A stretch of 64,000 bases of DNA, taken from assembly GCA_963693305.1 (NCBI GenBank), contig OY855908.1, positions 31,742,305 through 31,806,304 of the forward strand. Direction: 5' to 3'. Within the stretch, counting starts at the first letter, position 1. Every line of letters starts with the position of its first letter. This document shows, one piece after another, positions 11,841 through 20,042 of this stretch. The notes beneath the pieces are model-generated. The model had not been told where the DNA came from and searched no databases. It saw only the letters and a program-made list of their open reading frames with translations. This DNA comes from Meandrina meandrites. Lineage: Eukaryota > Cnidaria > Anthozoa > Scleractinia > Meandrinidae. The translations under genes were made by a program, and so were the position numbers.

Positions 11841-12210
11841 TAAAAAATGCTCTCACAAAATACGTAAAAAAAGTTGCAAACACTGCGGTATATGCATTCA
11901 CAATCGAGTAGTTTACATGTGTAAAGAGTGTAAAGGAGGTGGTATATGCATTCACAATCGAGTAAAGTACACATGTAAAGATTGTGGAGGAAAAGGCATC
12001 TGTCAACACGGTAGACAGAAGAGACAGTGTAAAGAGTGTGGAGGAAAAGGTATTTGCCATCACGGAAAAGATAAATCATACTGTAAAGACTGTGGAGGGT
12101 CACAGATCTGCCCTCACGGAAGATTTAAGCGACAGTGTAAAGATTGTGGAGGAAAAGGCATCTGTCATCACGGTAGACAAAAGTATCATTGTAAAGAGTG
12201 TAAAGCATAA
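11830..12210 (+). CDS. Cys/His-repeat (zinc-binding-like) small protein
   Basis: A 126-residue protein from ATG at 11830, made almost wholly of seven tandem copies of a roughly 17-residue unit: Cys-x2-Cys, a Gly-Gly-x-x-Ile spacer, Cys-x-His, then Arg/Lys-rich residues. The regular cysteines and histidines suggest one zinc ion per unit. Similar short Cys-x-His / Cys-x2-Cys repeats occur in proteins of large DNA viruses and algae, but I cannot name the family. The arginine and lysine content suggests nucleic-acid binding. It lies just inside the left TIR, faces the leftward gene array, and its start overlaps the SAP mini-frame in a different phase. Confidence 0.75.
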   Translation: MKHDKKCSHKIRKKSCKHCGICIHNRVVYMCKECKGGGICIHNRVKYTCKDCGGKGICQHGRQKRQCKECGGKGICHHGKDKSYCKDCGGSQICPHGRFKRQCKDCGGKGICHHGRQKYHCKECKA

Positions 12211-12264
12211 CCTTAACTCTCTCTTTTTCATAACTTGGTCGAGTTATGAAAAATACCTTCTCAT

Positions 12265-13836
12265 TTATCGAAACATAAACCAAGCCAATCCTCCAACCAC
12301 CACCGTAATCACCGCAAGATTAATCTCATGTTTAGATGTCTCAGGCTTAACCTCTTTCGGTGTAACCTTACTCTCCACCACCTCAACCTTAGGTCTCTCC
12401 ACCCTCTTCACAACCACATGAGGAAGTAAAACCTTACTCTTACCGAGGTTATGTTTTATTCCGACCGGCACGCTCTTCGAATTAACATCTGTATTCACAC
12501 CCAATTTCATATTCGGCTCTACCCTCCTCAGTCTATTGTTATAACCTATTGTACTCTCTGTATTGATCACCATTCTCGACAGCATCAACCACGTACCGGG
12601 AGAGACGGCCAAATCAAGCTTCACTTTTGCCTCCTGCACAGCGAGTTGAAATCTCTGTACACTCTTACTTATGTCAGGCTGTTTAATCGCATCTAATAAC
12701 ACGAGAAACTCTTGACGAACCTCCTGCGCACTTCCTGTCTCACCGAGAATGCTGCTTCTTACGTTCACCTGCGCACCCAATACGCAGTAAACAAGCGCTT
12801 CGATCGATTGATTAAGTCTCGCCTGACCAGCGTTTGTCAATCCGTTAGATACCCTCGTGAGAAAGTATTCATAACCATCAGATGATTCATCATTGATAAT
12901 GAACTGCAGAAGATTACCTTTCGATCCTTCACCTCCTTCATCGCTAAACTTGTTAAATCCTGGGTAGGAAGAGTCAGTCTTATGCGGTCCGAGGTTTGTG
13001 TACCAAATGTAGACAGATCCCAAACCGTGATTCACTCCTTTATGACATCGAAAGTCAGAATTGGTCGACACATTAAACTCTTTACAGATTCTCTTATAAG
13101 AAGGAGTATCATATCTGTTATCCTTTTCATTAAATGGTGAATCACCAGGTAAAGCGATTGTACCCTGTATTCCTCCCATCTGAAAAAGGATTCGTCTAAT
13201 CGTAAAGTAGACGTGAAACCTGAGAATAGCTCTTATCTGCGGTGGAAGTTTAAGTTCACTGTCTGAATCATCATCGAATAAAAGACGCTGGCTTACCCCG
13301 CAACCGGTCGTTGCACACCAGACAGCAAAGTTAAGCTGCTGCGGCCAATACCGCATATTCGGTCCTGCCAACCACTCATGAGATTCTTTCCCTGAGGTGT
13401 GTTTAACCGTCGTATTCGCGAATATATCTCTGACGGGTATAGAGAAATAATCTGTGGGCGTAGCGTAGATATCAAGTCTCTTCAACTTCTCCCACAGGTT
13501 GGGCTCACCACTTTGGGAGCGATAGCGAGTAAGGTTCTCACCAAAATCGATCGCAGGAATCGGTAATGAGGGTTTTGGATTAAGTGTTAATTCCAACGGA
13601 AAATCAACAGGAAGACCCAACGCTTTTTTCATATCGTCGGGAAAGTAAAGACTGTACATAAACTTACTCTTATCAAAGACTTCATACTCTGAACCATCTC
13701 TTCCGACGAATCTTACATACGGTTCTTTATCATAATCATCGACACCGTGTCGGAATTTAGACAGGTCTGCATGGGGATATCGATCGAGAAATCTATTCCA
13801 TAAAGGTTTAGGTTTATCATCTTTCTGATTACTCAT
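12265..13836 (-). CDS. Large conserved-looking element protein with C-terminal membrane anchor
   Basis: 523 residues, the last of the leftward genes. The central part is rich in aromatic residues and glycine (for example GPNMRYWPQQLNFAVWC), consistent with a beta-rich or structural protein. The last ~20 residues form a single hydrophobic helix ending in Arg, so it looks tail-anchored. A proline/valine/lysine-rich linker precedes the anchor. A TCTTTTTAAA promoter-like box lies at 13853-13862, 17 nt before the start. Size and position suggest a second virion protein (minor capsid or membrane-associated), but I do not recognise the family. The frame is intact. Confidence 0.8.
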   Translation of the reverse strand: MSNQKDDKPKPLWNRFLDRYPHADLSKFRHGVDDYDKEPYVRFVGRDGSEYEVFDKSKFMYSLYFPDDMKKALGLPVDFPLELTLNPKPSLPIPAIDFGENLTRYRSQSGEPNLWEKLKRLDIYATPTDYFSIPVRDIFANTTVKHTSGKESHEWLAGPNMRYWPQQLNFAVWCATTGCGVSQRLLFDDDSDSELKLPPQIRAILRFHVYFTIRRILFQMGGIQGTIALPGDSPFNEKDNRYDTPSYKRICKEFNVSTNSDFRCHKGVNHGLGSVYIWYTNLGPHKTDSSYPGFNKFSDEGGEGSKGNLLQFIINDESSDGYEYFLTRVSNGLTNAGQARLNQSIEALVYCVLGAQVNVRSSILGETGSAQEVRQEFLVLLDAIKQPDISKSVQRFQLAVQEAKVKLDLAVSPGTWLMLSRMVINTESTIGYNNRLRRVEPNMKLGVNTDVNSKSVPVGIKHNLGKSKVLLPHVVVKRVERPKVEVVESKVTPKEVKPETSKHEINLAVITVVVGGLAWFMFR

Positions 13837-13925
13837 TATGTAACAGTCAATATCTTTTTAAACAAAGTAAGGATTATAGGGAGGATCTCTGACTGTCTCA
13901 TCAACCACTATCATACAGTTACAAC

Positions 13926-14528
13926 TTACTCTGACTGGGCGAGTTTTTTTAATATCTCTGCACGAATATCTTCCTCCATCTTTTTTACATCTACCTGCGG
14001 AAGCGGTGGTGGAGGCTGTTGTGAATCTCTTTCTCTTATCGATCTCTTCATCTCATAATACTTTTCAAACTCGGATTTTATCAAAACAAACTCTTCATGA
14101 CTTACTCTGTTGTCAGTCAACGCTTTAGAGACGACGTCTTTTATCGTGTTTATCTTCGCTTGACAGACAGAGACGGTCTTTTCATGCTTACTCACCTTCT
14201 TCGAGATGATCTTTACCAGACTCGCTGTCGCTACGCTAGTCAAGGCACAGACACCCCCGACCACTCCCAAGGCGACCGATACGGGAAGACCGACTCCGGT
14301 AAGTCCTGTACCCAGTCCTCCTCCGCAGAGAGCGACTGACAGAGTTCCGCTGCCTGTAGACAGATTCAAAAGAGCACTCCTTGCACGTTTATACTTTTTA
14401 TACACTTTTTCACAATCTTGCAGATCCTTCTCGAGAAGGGAAAGCCAATCTGCACACTGTTTCAATCTGAAGTTATCACTGGTGCCTTCGGTCGGCAACT
14501 GAGGGTATATCTCTTTGTAACTCTCCAT
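13926..14528 (-). CDS. Glycine-rich membrane hairpin protein with coiled-coil flanks
   Basis: 200 residues. Charged helices (about 1-55) lead into a long hydrophobic glycine/valine/alanine segment (about 56-108), long enough for two membrane passes, followed by a coiled-coil-like helix and a proline-rich patch (QPPPPLP) near the C-terminus. Its ATG follows directly on the stop codon of the upstream gene (TAA then ATG), and no promoter-like box precedes it. It is therefore probably expressed from the same transcript as its neighbour. Function unknown; a membrane-remodelling or penetration role is only a guess from the hydrophobic hairpin. Confidence 0.75.
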   Translation of the reverse strand: MESYKEIYPQLPTEGTSDNFRLKQCADWLSLLEKDLQDCEKVYKKYKRARSALLNLSTGSGTLSVALCGGGLGTGLTGVGLPVSVALGVVGGVCALTSVATASLVKIISKKVSKHEKTVSVCQAKINTIKDVVSKALTDNRVSHEEFVLIKSEFEKYYEMKRSIRERDSQQPPPPLPQVDVKKMEEDIRAEILKKLAQSE

Positions 14529-15440
14529 TTACTTTCTCTTCTGCTTATTTTTAACCTGTTCAACAAAGTATACAACGACAGCGACTATCAACAACCACGC
14601 ATTCTTCGCGAGAAAACCGATGGTCTCACCCGCTGTTTTAAAGATAAAACTTGCGATCGCACCGATCATCCCGGGAAGTATCTCTCCCAATTTCTTTCCG
14701 ATGGCTTTCAGTCCGTTGCCTACTCCTTTACCGAGTTTAGCCAGACCGCTCTTAAGATTAGATACGATCACACCGATGACGGCGCCCACTGCCGACAGAA
14801 CAGCGAACGCTGTAAAACCGTACTTTTTAAAGATGGCTTTGACTCTATCTCTGAGTGATAACCGTTCTTCTATCACTTCATTCTCCCTCTCTAGTTGGTC
14901 TATCTCTTCTCTCTGCTGATCAATGTTACGATCGATGTTCTCTCTCTGACCGGGTCTGACCTCTTTACGTGAGGACTCTAAGGAGGCGACTTTCTCTCTT
15001 CGCCTTGATATCTCTCTCTCATTAGACGTAATCACATCCTCTGCGGAGGGCCCGAGACTCTCTTTTATGGTCTTCGGTAATTTATCATTCGGTTCACCAT
15101 CTGATCTAAACAGAGGGTAACTCTTACCTCCCTTTCTTTTCATTCTCACGACCACTCCATCATACTCATCAATGTCGGCTGTGAAGCTTGTATTAGCGGG
15201 ATTAACTTTCGGATACTTTTCTTGAATTCTTTCCCAAGCGTCATCTCTTCTCTCTTCTCTCCTTAACAGAGGAGTACTCTCATCATCTATAAAAGAGGTC
15301 TCTTCATAATTGGGATTATCGTAACCTCTGTCACGAGTCGATGTTGAGGTCATCGGTATCGATTCTCCCTCATCATCGTCTGGTTCAATCGGGTCAAAAG
15401 GATTATCTCTGTCAGGTGTCTCTGTCGGGTCAACATCCAT
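14529..15440 (-). CDS. Acidic-N-terminus, coiled-coil, multi-helix membrane protein
   Basis: 303 residues in three parts: an acidic, disordered N-terminus rich in Asp/Pro/Ser; a highly charged coiled coil (about 138-195); and a C-terminal third with repeated amphipathic Gly/Lys segments (such as GLAKLGKGVGNGLKAIGKKL) between hydrophobic helices, ending in a basic tail. The amphipathic glycine-lysine pattern resembles membrane-active peptides. A TTTAAAAGA box lies 26-34 nt before the start (15466-15474). The stop codon abuts the start of the next gene. Family not recognised. Confidence 0.75.
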   Translation of the reverse strand: MDVDPTETPDRDNPFDPIEPDDDEGESIPMTSTSTRDRGYDNPNYEETSFIDDESTPLLRREERRDDAWERIQEKYPKVNPANTSFTADIDEYDGVVVRMKRKGGKSYPLFRSDGEPNDKLPKTIKESLGPSAEDVITSNEREISRRREKVASLESSRKEVRPGQRENIDRNIDQQREEIDQLERENEVIEERLSLRDRVKAIFKKYGFTAFAVLSAVGAVIGVIVSNLKSGLAKLGKGVGNGLKAIGKKLGEILPGMIGAIASFIFKTAGETIGFLAKNAWLLIVAVVVYFVEQVKNKQKRK

Positions 15441-15521
15441 GATTCTTTACTTGATAAGTAAAGAATCTTTTAAATTCTTACACTTGATAATCTTTTTAAT
15501 TATTTACTTGATATCTATACT

Positions 15522-15932
15522 TCAGAATAATTTACTCGCCAAATAACCCAACGCCAACATCCCTCCACCGACGTAAGCCATCTCACCAATTCTCTGGTCA
15601 TCACTCGGTCTGTAGTAATCAGATAATCGGGGTTCCTGAAGAGAGTAATCAGGATGTGTCTGAGAGTACAGTTTGAAAGACTCATCAGTGTTCGAGAGAT
15701 TCTGCGAAGCCTGATGCTCCTCATCTCTCTGCTGATTATACCAATCCAACAGTCTCTGTCTCTTCTCTTGGTAAGCTGCGTAGTCTCTTTCATAATTTTC
15801 TATCGCCTTGTCGTGTCTAATTCTTTCCGTATCTGTATCCGATCCGCTTAGATACTTTGCCAAATAAGATCCCCCGACAAACGCTGTCGCATTCAACACT
15901 GCTCCACCGATCATTAACGCAATTGTCGCCAT
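15522..15932 (-). CDS. Small protein with hydrophobic termini and charged centre
   Basis: 136 residues. Hydrophobic Gly/Ala-rich segments lie at both ends (about 3-27 and 117-136) around a polar, Gln/Arg/Tyr-rich helical middle. The upstream region shares a TAAAGGTTTCACCAAT block with the gene starting at 19345, evidence of a common regulatory sequence. Function unknown. Confidence 0.7.
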   Translation of the reverse strand: MATIALMIGGAVLNATAFVGGSYLAKYLSGSDTDTERIRHDKAIENYERDYAAYQEKRQRLLDWYNQQRDEEHQASQNLSNTDESFKLYSQTHPDYSLQEPRLSDYYRPSDDQRIGEMAYVGGGMLALGYLASKLF

Positions 15933-15996
15933 ATGAATATTATTGGTGAAACCTTTATCTTATTAAGAATGATTGGTGATAATTCTCTATCTCTAT

Positions 15997-16212
15997 TTAA
16001 GAGGGAAGAATCTTCTGTTTCTCCAAATAATCTTTCAAGTACATACTTCCTGACAAGACAGCGACCCATTTACCGTAGTTAACAATGCTTGATGAGGGGT
16101 CGTCTATGAATGATTCTTTTATAGCCTTCTTCGCAATGTACCCGACCCCTGCGGAGAGACCTATCAAAACAGATGCATCAGTGACAGTCTTTACGAGTTT
16201 ATTCTCTGACAT
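15997..16212 (-). CDS. Small two-helix membrane protein
   Basis: 71 residues with two hydrophobic segments (about 13-30 and 47-60) and a charged C-terminus. It is clearly related to the decayed copy at 17373-17513, which shares the TDASVLIG-like start and the LSGSMYLKDY-like end, so the element carries a duplicated pair. A TTTAAAGA box lies at 16232-16239. The frame is intact. Confidence 0.7.
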   Translation of the reverse strand: MSENKLVKTVTDASVLIGLSAGVGYIAKKAIKESFIDDPSSSIVNYGKWVAVLSGSMYLKDYLEKQKILPS

Positions 16213-16245
16213 TTTTACTCTTCGGTGATTATCTTTAAATGAATC

Positions 16246-16497
16246 TCACAGAAAGGTATCGTAATCATTTCCCTTTCTCTTCTCTTCTTTGATTCTTTTC
16301 AACTCTTCTTCTCTTCTTATGATCATTCGGTGATAATACTCTCCACATTCACACAAACCCCCTCCCTCAGGTATCTCATCTCCGCATTCACATGACATTT
16401 GTTGCGAAGCAGAATTAACTTCTTTCATGGTCAGATAAATACCGAATAGACCGTAGGCAACCATAGCAACGCTCAACATCAAATAATCAAATAACAT
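16246..16497 (-). CDS. Membrane-anchored small protein with Cys cluster
   Basis: 83 residues: one N-terminal membrane helix (about 4-24), then CEC...CEC cysteines (about 36-52) able to bind a metal, then a highly charged Glu/Arg/Lys helix. A TTAAAGA box lies at 16516-16522. Function unknown. The order anchor, zinc-like knuckle, coiled coil suggests a membrane-tethered adaptor, which is inference. Confidence 0.7.
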   Translation of the reverse strand: MLFDYLMLSVAMVAYGLFGIYLTMKEVNSASQQMSCECGDEIPEGGGLCECGEYYHRMIIRREEELKRIKEEKRKGNDYDTFL

Positions 16498-16518
16498 TTT
16501 ATAGATGAGAGTAAATCT

Positions 16519-17361
16519 TTAATCTATCTTGTTTAAAATAATGAGCCCGAACTTTTTATACCCGTTACCCAAACCGTCAAAAAGGGTTGATTCATCTGAG
16601 GTCTGTATTTTTAATGAGGTGTTTTCGTAGATATCTAAAACGGAGATAAAATTATACGTTTTCCAACCTTTGCTCGAGTTGGGTACAGTGATGTTGATGT
16701 CATCGTTCAGTTCTAAGAAGGGCGCGGGATTCAGTATGAACTGAACAGTTCCGTTATCTTCCTCTGAGTCAGTCTTCAAACCGTCGATCAGAGAGATAGA
16801 GTAGACGCCGGGATTCTTGATTATGATTTTTTCATTGTCTTCCTCTTTCACAACAAAATCTGAGGGATCACTCTGTCTTGTGTACCGAGTATGTAAATCA
16901 GTTTCGTTTGCAAAGAATTTTACGGTTCGTTCATTATTATGTTGAAGATAACCTTTGTAAAAGACTTTTCTGGGAACGGACTCATCCACATAATTTCTTA
17001 TCTCTGTCATCTTTCTCAATGTGATCGATTCGCTTTTGTCAACGGTATTATTAACATAATTTACATTCGCTGCGTGACTGACGTCTTCAGGTTTGGGGGT
17101 CTTTAAATTATGTATCGAATCTCCTCCCATGTTGAGATCTCCCTTTTTACTCACTTTGGTATCAACGTAACTTTTGTTCACAGCGTCTCTGTCACCGACG
17201 GGATTGGCAAGGTTTATGATCCTCTTCGATTTGAGATCGAGATTCTTCGGTGTCTTCTCCTTACTCGCTATCGCTCCCAAAGTGGTCGCCTGCGGTTCCT
17301 TCTTTGAGTTAAGAGAATCGATCCTCTTCAAAATCTCTTCTCTCTGCATATAATCTTTCAA
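16519..17361 (-). CDS. Trimeric fibre-like protein with jelly-roll-like head
   Basis: 280 residues; the first ATG is at 17349. Residues about 40-115 contain two tandem units of the INLxxPxxxxDAVNKxYVD type, typical of phage and viral fibres that trimerise around short beta and coiled segments. The C-terminal ~130 residues (KVFYKG... to the end) read as alternating beta strands like a C1q/TNF-type jelly-roll head. A receptor-binding or adhesion role is inferred. No promoter-like box stands directly before this frame; the nearest (17532-17539) lies before the membrane segment at 17373-17513. That suggests the two once formed one anchored-fibre gene, now separated by a 1-nt frameshift. Confidence 0.75.
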   Translation of the reverse strand: MKDYMQREEILKRIDSLNSKKEPQATTLGAIASKEKTPKNLDLKSKRIINLANPVGDRDAVNKSYVDTKVSKKGDLNMGGDSIHNLKTPKPEDVSHAANVNYVNNTVDKSESITLRKMTEIRNYVDESVPRKVFYKGYLQHNNERTVKFFANETDLHTRYTRQSDPSDFVVKEEDNEKIIIKNPGVYSISLIDGLKTDSEEDNGTVQFILNPAPFLELNDDINITVPNSSKGWKTYNFISVLDIYENTSLKIQTSDESTLFDGLGNGYKKFGLIILNKID

Positions 17362-17372
17362 GTAAATACTTC

Positions 17373-17513
17373 CTGACAGGATTACTACCCATTAAGGTAG
17401 TCGATCAAACTTGTTGAGGGATCGTACAGATTAACAAAGTATCCGAACCCTGAAGAGATTCCGATCAGAACAGAGGCGTCATAAATCATCTTGAAGATCT
17501 TCTCTTTCGACAT
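17373..17513 (-). pseudogene. Frameshifted membrane segment upstream of fibre
   Basis: Starting at ATG 17513 it reads about 42 residues strongly similar to the 71-residue membrane protein at 15997-16212, then stops at a TAG. The matching end of that protein continues in another phase and runs straight into the fibre frame. So either a membrane anchor was fused to the fibre, or a duplicated small gene overlaps it; one indel near 17390 breaks continuity. A TTTAAAGA box sits at 17532-17539. Confidence 0.65.
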
Positions 17514-17564
17514 TTATCTTGAGAGAGAAGATCTTTAAATAAACGCGGTTCAGATTCACTTCGT

Positions 17565-17962
17565 TCAGTGCATTCCCATCTTGGGTACGGGAATCTTCGA
17601 TGGTTGAGGTTTTGACGGTTCACTAGGTTCTAGTATTCTCGGGGAAGGAGGTTCAGCCCTTCTCTTATAACTCATAAACATATTGATTGCGGTGAGCCCT
17701 ATACCGACAAGAGATATCACGGTTGTGAAAGAGATCTTAGGAATCCACCCCTGTGACTCACCTGTCTCTCTCTCTCTTCAACTTCAGTAACCTTCTCTAC
17801 CTCACGTTTCATCTTCTCTTTCAACGCCTCTTTCGCCTTTCTGTTATACTCGGCGAGTTTCTTTCCTGCGGCGACCTTCTTGGGATCTTTCTCTTTTGTT
17901 TTGACATTACTCTCAACAGGGGTCTTTGTAATCTGCTCAACATCACTCACTTCTTCTGACAT
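17565..17962 (-). pseudogene. Small Lys/Glu-rich membrane protein, frameshifted in a GA repeat
   Basis: From 17962 the frame gives 81 residues with a basic charged helix (KKVAAGKKLAEYNRKAKEAL region). It then leaves the natural frame at a GA-dinucleotide run near 17765. The other phase continues with a membrane helix (about 20 hydrophobic residues) and a proline-rich tail ending at 17565. This looks like replication slippage in the (GA)n tract, breaking a single gene of about 130 residues. A TTTAAAGA box lies at 17985-17992. Function unknown. Confidence 0.6.
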
Positions 17963-18028
17963 GTTTTAATAATGTCAGAAGAAGTCTTTAAATCAACTGA
18001 TGTAGTTGATTTAATTAATCTTAAGAGT

Positions 18029-18313
18029 TTACAACGGTGAAAAGAAAAAATCATCCTCATCAATGATTTCGTGTTGCTGTACCTGATCCTTACTCATATT
18101 TATGGTTACTCCCCTTCCTTTACCGAAAGCGTTTGCTATTTTCTTAAACTGTTGGAGAGTGAAAGCGATGAGATCATCACCTCCCCCGAGATCCTTGTGT
18201 TTAAATCTTATGGTGACACCCTCATTGTTATCGATTGCTGAACACAACTTTTCTTTCTCTTCTTCAGAGATGTTCACTCTGTGATCAACGTAACGCACCT
18301 TTTCTTGAGACAT
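18029..18313 (-). CDS. Small beta/alpha protein of unknown function
   Basis: 94 residues with a repeated internal theme (GVTIRFKHKDL and GVTINMSKDQV), each after a short helix, suggesting two related halves. The C-terminus is acidic and aromatic. No membrane helix. The TTTAAAGA box at 18333-18340 is 20-27 nt before the start and matches that of the neighbouring gene over a longer stretch. It could be a small virion or DNA-packaging protein; that is a guess. Confidence 0.7.
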   Translation of the reverse strand: MSQEKVRYVDHRVNISEEEKEKLCSAIDNNEGVTIRFKHKDLGGGDDLIAFTLQQFKKIANAFGKGRGVTINMSKDQVQQHEIIDEDDFFFSPL

Positions 18314-18332
18314 TTTAATAAGTCATAAGAAG

Positions 18333-18340
18333 TCTTTAAA
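18333..18340 (-). promoter_or_regulatory. TTTAAAGA box (example of element-wide motif)
   Basis: Coding-strand TTTAAAGA 20-27 nt before the start codon at 18313. Matching or near-matching boxes precede other element genes at 13853-13862, 15466-15474, 16232-16239, 16516-16522, 17532-17539, 17985-17992, 18769-18776 and 26284-26290. Spacing is like that of a TATA box with a very short leader. Confidence 0.6.
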
Positions 18341-18369
18341 TCATTTTTGTACACCCTTGTGAACCGGTT

Positions 18370-18747
18370 TTAATTAAGCTTAACACCCTCTATTAACAAT
18401 CTCCCAACAATAAAAGGCTTGAGATCCCAATAAAGAATGTAGTGAGGGATTCTTATAAGGAGAACTCCTTCATCTCTGCAAATCTCTTCCTTCAAAGAGT
18501 CTTTCATCACTTGATACTCGAAATCACCCACACAAGAGTGAAAGAGGGGAGTGAACTCAGAGTGTTGTTTACCGTCGTACTCGAATGCTAAACCTTTACC
18601 GAGAGGAGTGACTATGTCAGGGTTATAACCGTCTAACTCGAGGTTCTGGTAAGTCCAAGGATTCTTTAACCAATCAGGTCTAACTGTTTTAAACTCTGTT
18701 TTAAATAACTCTTGAAATATCTTTCTGCACTTCTCTTCATATAACAT
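18370..18747 (-). CDS. PD-(D/E)xK-like (Vsr/restriction-type) nuclease
   Basis: 125 residues. The pattern LELDGYNPD ... LAFEYDGKQH followed by a helix with regularly spaced basic and acidic residues and then a hydrophobic strand (GVLLIRIPHY) matches the restriction-endonuclease-like core found in very-short-patch-repair endonucleases and in many phage and giant-virus genes. The Asp, Glu and Gln-His of the FEYDGKQH segment would form the metal-binding active site. It would cut or resolve DNA; possible roles are replication-intermediate processing or host DNA degradation. Upstream there is a TTTAAACA variant of the promoter box (18769-18776). Family call from motif reading only. Confidence 0.6.
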   Translation of the reverse strand: MLYEEKCRKIFQELFKTEFKTVRPDWLKNPWTYQNLELDGYNPDIVTPLGKGLAFEYDGKQHSEFTPLFHSCVGDFEYQVMKDSLKEEICRDEGVLLIRIPHYILYWDLKPFIVGRLLIEGVKLN

Positions 18748-18826
18748 GTTTAGTTAACTATTAAGAAATGTTTAAATCAACTGAATCGGTTGATTTAGTT
18801 AAGCTTGACATATTATTCAGTCACTA

Positions 18827-19345
18827 TTAAGAGTCTTCTTCATTCTCTTGATTTTTGTTAGAATTCTCCTCTGAGGGTCTTAACTTTACGTGCTTGGCGA
18901 CCTTGAAAAGTCCGCTAGCTAACGCTACCAATCTTCCTCCCTTGAGTACCAACATTCCTGCAAAGTTACTCAATTCACGTTTAACAAGATCATCGTTTTT
19001 CAAGTCTTCATTGAGTGTCTCTACATCATCCACGGGAATCACATAGGAGATAATAACACTCGCAGCTGAGATGGCTGACTCTACCAGACCTCCCGTCACT
19101 TTCTTACCCATTACGGTCTTGTATCGATTGAAGTACTTTTCTACACCCTTGGGAGTGAGCCTCTTAACATCACCCAGACTCATTGCTTTACCGAGAAACT
19201 CCTCTGTCGTTCCGAGTGAGGCGAGTATCGCGAGTGACTCTCTCTTCACTTCGAGATCGTCTTCCTCATCGGGGGTCTTATCCTTTGCTGACGCAGGATG
19301 TGTCTCCTCCGGTACATCCTCGATATAATCTTCGATGTTTGTCAT
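18827..19345 (-). CDS. Unknown element protein with acidic ends and hydrophobic core
   Basis: 172 residues: acidic N-terminal ~35 residues, a helical middle, a hydrophobic segment around 88-103, and a second Gly/Ala/Leu-rich stretch (about 128-148) before a polar Glu/Asn tail. The 5' flank shares the TTAAAGGTTTCACCAAT block with the gene starting at 15932. Located beside the packaging ATPase, it may be a virion-assembly protein; this is inferred from position only. Confidence 0.7.
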   Translation of the reverse strand: MTNIEDYIEDVPEETHPASAKDKTPDEEDDLEVKRESLAILASLGTTEEFLGKAMSLGDVKRLTPKGVEKYFNRYKTVMGKKVTGGLVESAISAASVIISYVIPVDDVETLNEDLKNDDLVKRELSNFAGMLVLKGGRLVALASGLFKVAKHVKLRPSEENSNKNQENEEDS

Positions 19346-19421
19346 ATTTAATATGATTGGTGAAACCTTTAACTTTATGTTTAATCACACAAGGCTGTTA
19401 ACGTTAGTTTTCACACTTCTT

Positions 19422-20042
19422 TTAAACCGGTATCTCAAGATAACACTCAAACGGATATCTTAGGCAGAGGCAGAGTCGTGCGTATCTCTCTGTTTTTAAC
19501 AGTTTTAAAAATATTCTCTTTGTCTCCGTGTCAAGATCTCCTCCGTAATCATCGAACAGGGTCTTCATTCCGACCTGAGAGGGATTGTGAAAAGCGACCA
19601 CGCAGGCGACGTTCTCTCGGAAGGGTTTCGCTATCGAGGTCAACTGCTGGGTCAGTACCCATACACTCAATCCGTCGTGTCTCCCTGAGAAAGCGAGGTC
19701 GATAAATTTATTAGAGCGATTCTTTAGGTCTTTGGAGACGGCGCAGTCATCGAGAATTAACAGGGTGTTCGTTCCGGAGAATAGATCTGACACGGTTATT
19801 AGAAGGTCGTTAATCTCTTCAGAGTCTGTGGCATCCGGTGAGAGGACAAAGAAGCGTTTATCACCTTTGGCGAACCCGCGGTATGTCTGGTTCTTCGCAT
19901 AGGTCGGACAAATAAGAACAATGAACTCAAATACCTTTCGGAAGGGTCCTCGGAGTTGTTCGATAAGGTACTTTGTCTTTCCGCAGTTTGTCGGTCCGGT
20001 AATGATCATGTGAAAGGGAACCTTATCTCGTAACTCATTCAT
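19422..20042 (-). CDS. A32/FtsK-like DNA-packaging ATPase
   Basis: 206 residues with a canonical Walker A (GPTNCGKT, residues 16-23) and Walker B (LLILDD, 94-99), plus a downstream WVLTQQLTS strand that fits the sensor region. The size and order match the genome-packaging ATPases of Polintons, virophages, adintoviruses and the poxvirus A32 group, which pump DNA into a preformed capsid. Its neighbour upstream is the capsid-like gene, the usual pairing. The frame is intact. The start is the ATG giving Walker A near the N-terminus, as is normal for the family. Confidence 0.85.
   Translation of the reverse strand: MNELRDKVPFHMIITGPTNCGKTKYLIEQLRGPFRKVFEFIVLICPTYAKNQTYRGFAKGDKRFFVLSPDATDSEEINDLLITVSDLFSGTNTLLILDDCAVSKDLKNRSNKFIDLAFSGRHDGLSVWVLTQQLTSIAKPFRENVACVVAFHNPSQVGMKTLFDDYGGDLDTETKRIFLKLLKTERYARLCLCLRYPFECYLEIPV

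Noticed and set aside
14418..14919. Plus-strand open frames of 99-146 codons
   Set aside because: They are antisense shadows of the two real minus-strand element genes, which have better composition and promoter boxes.
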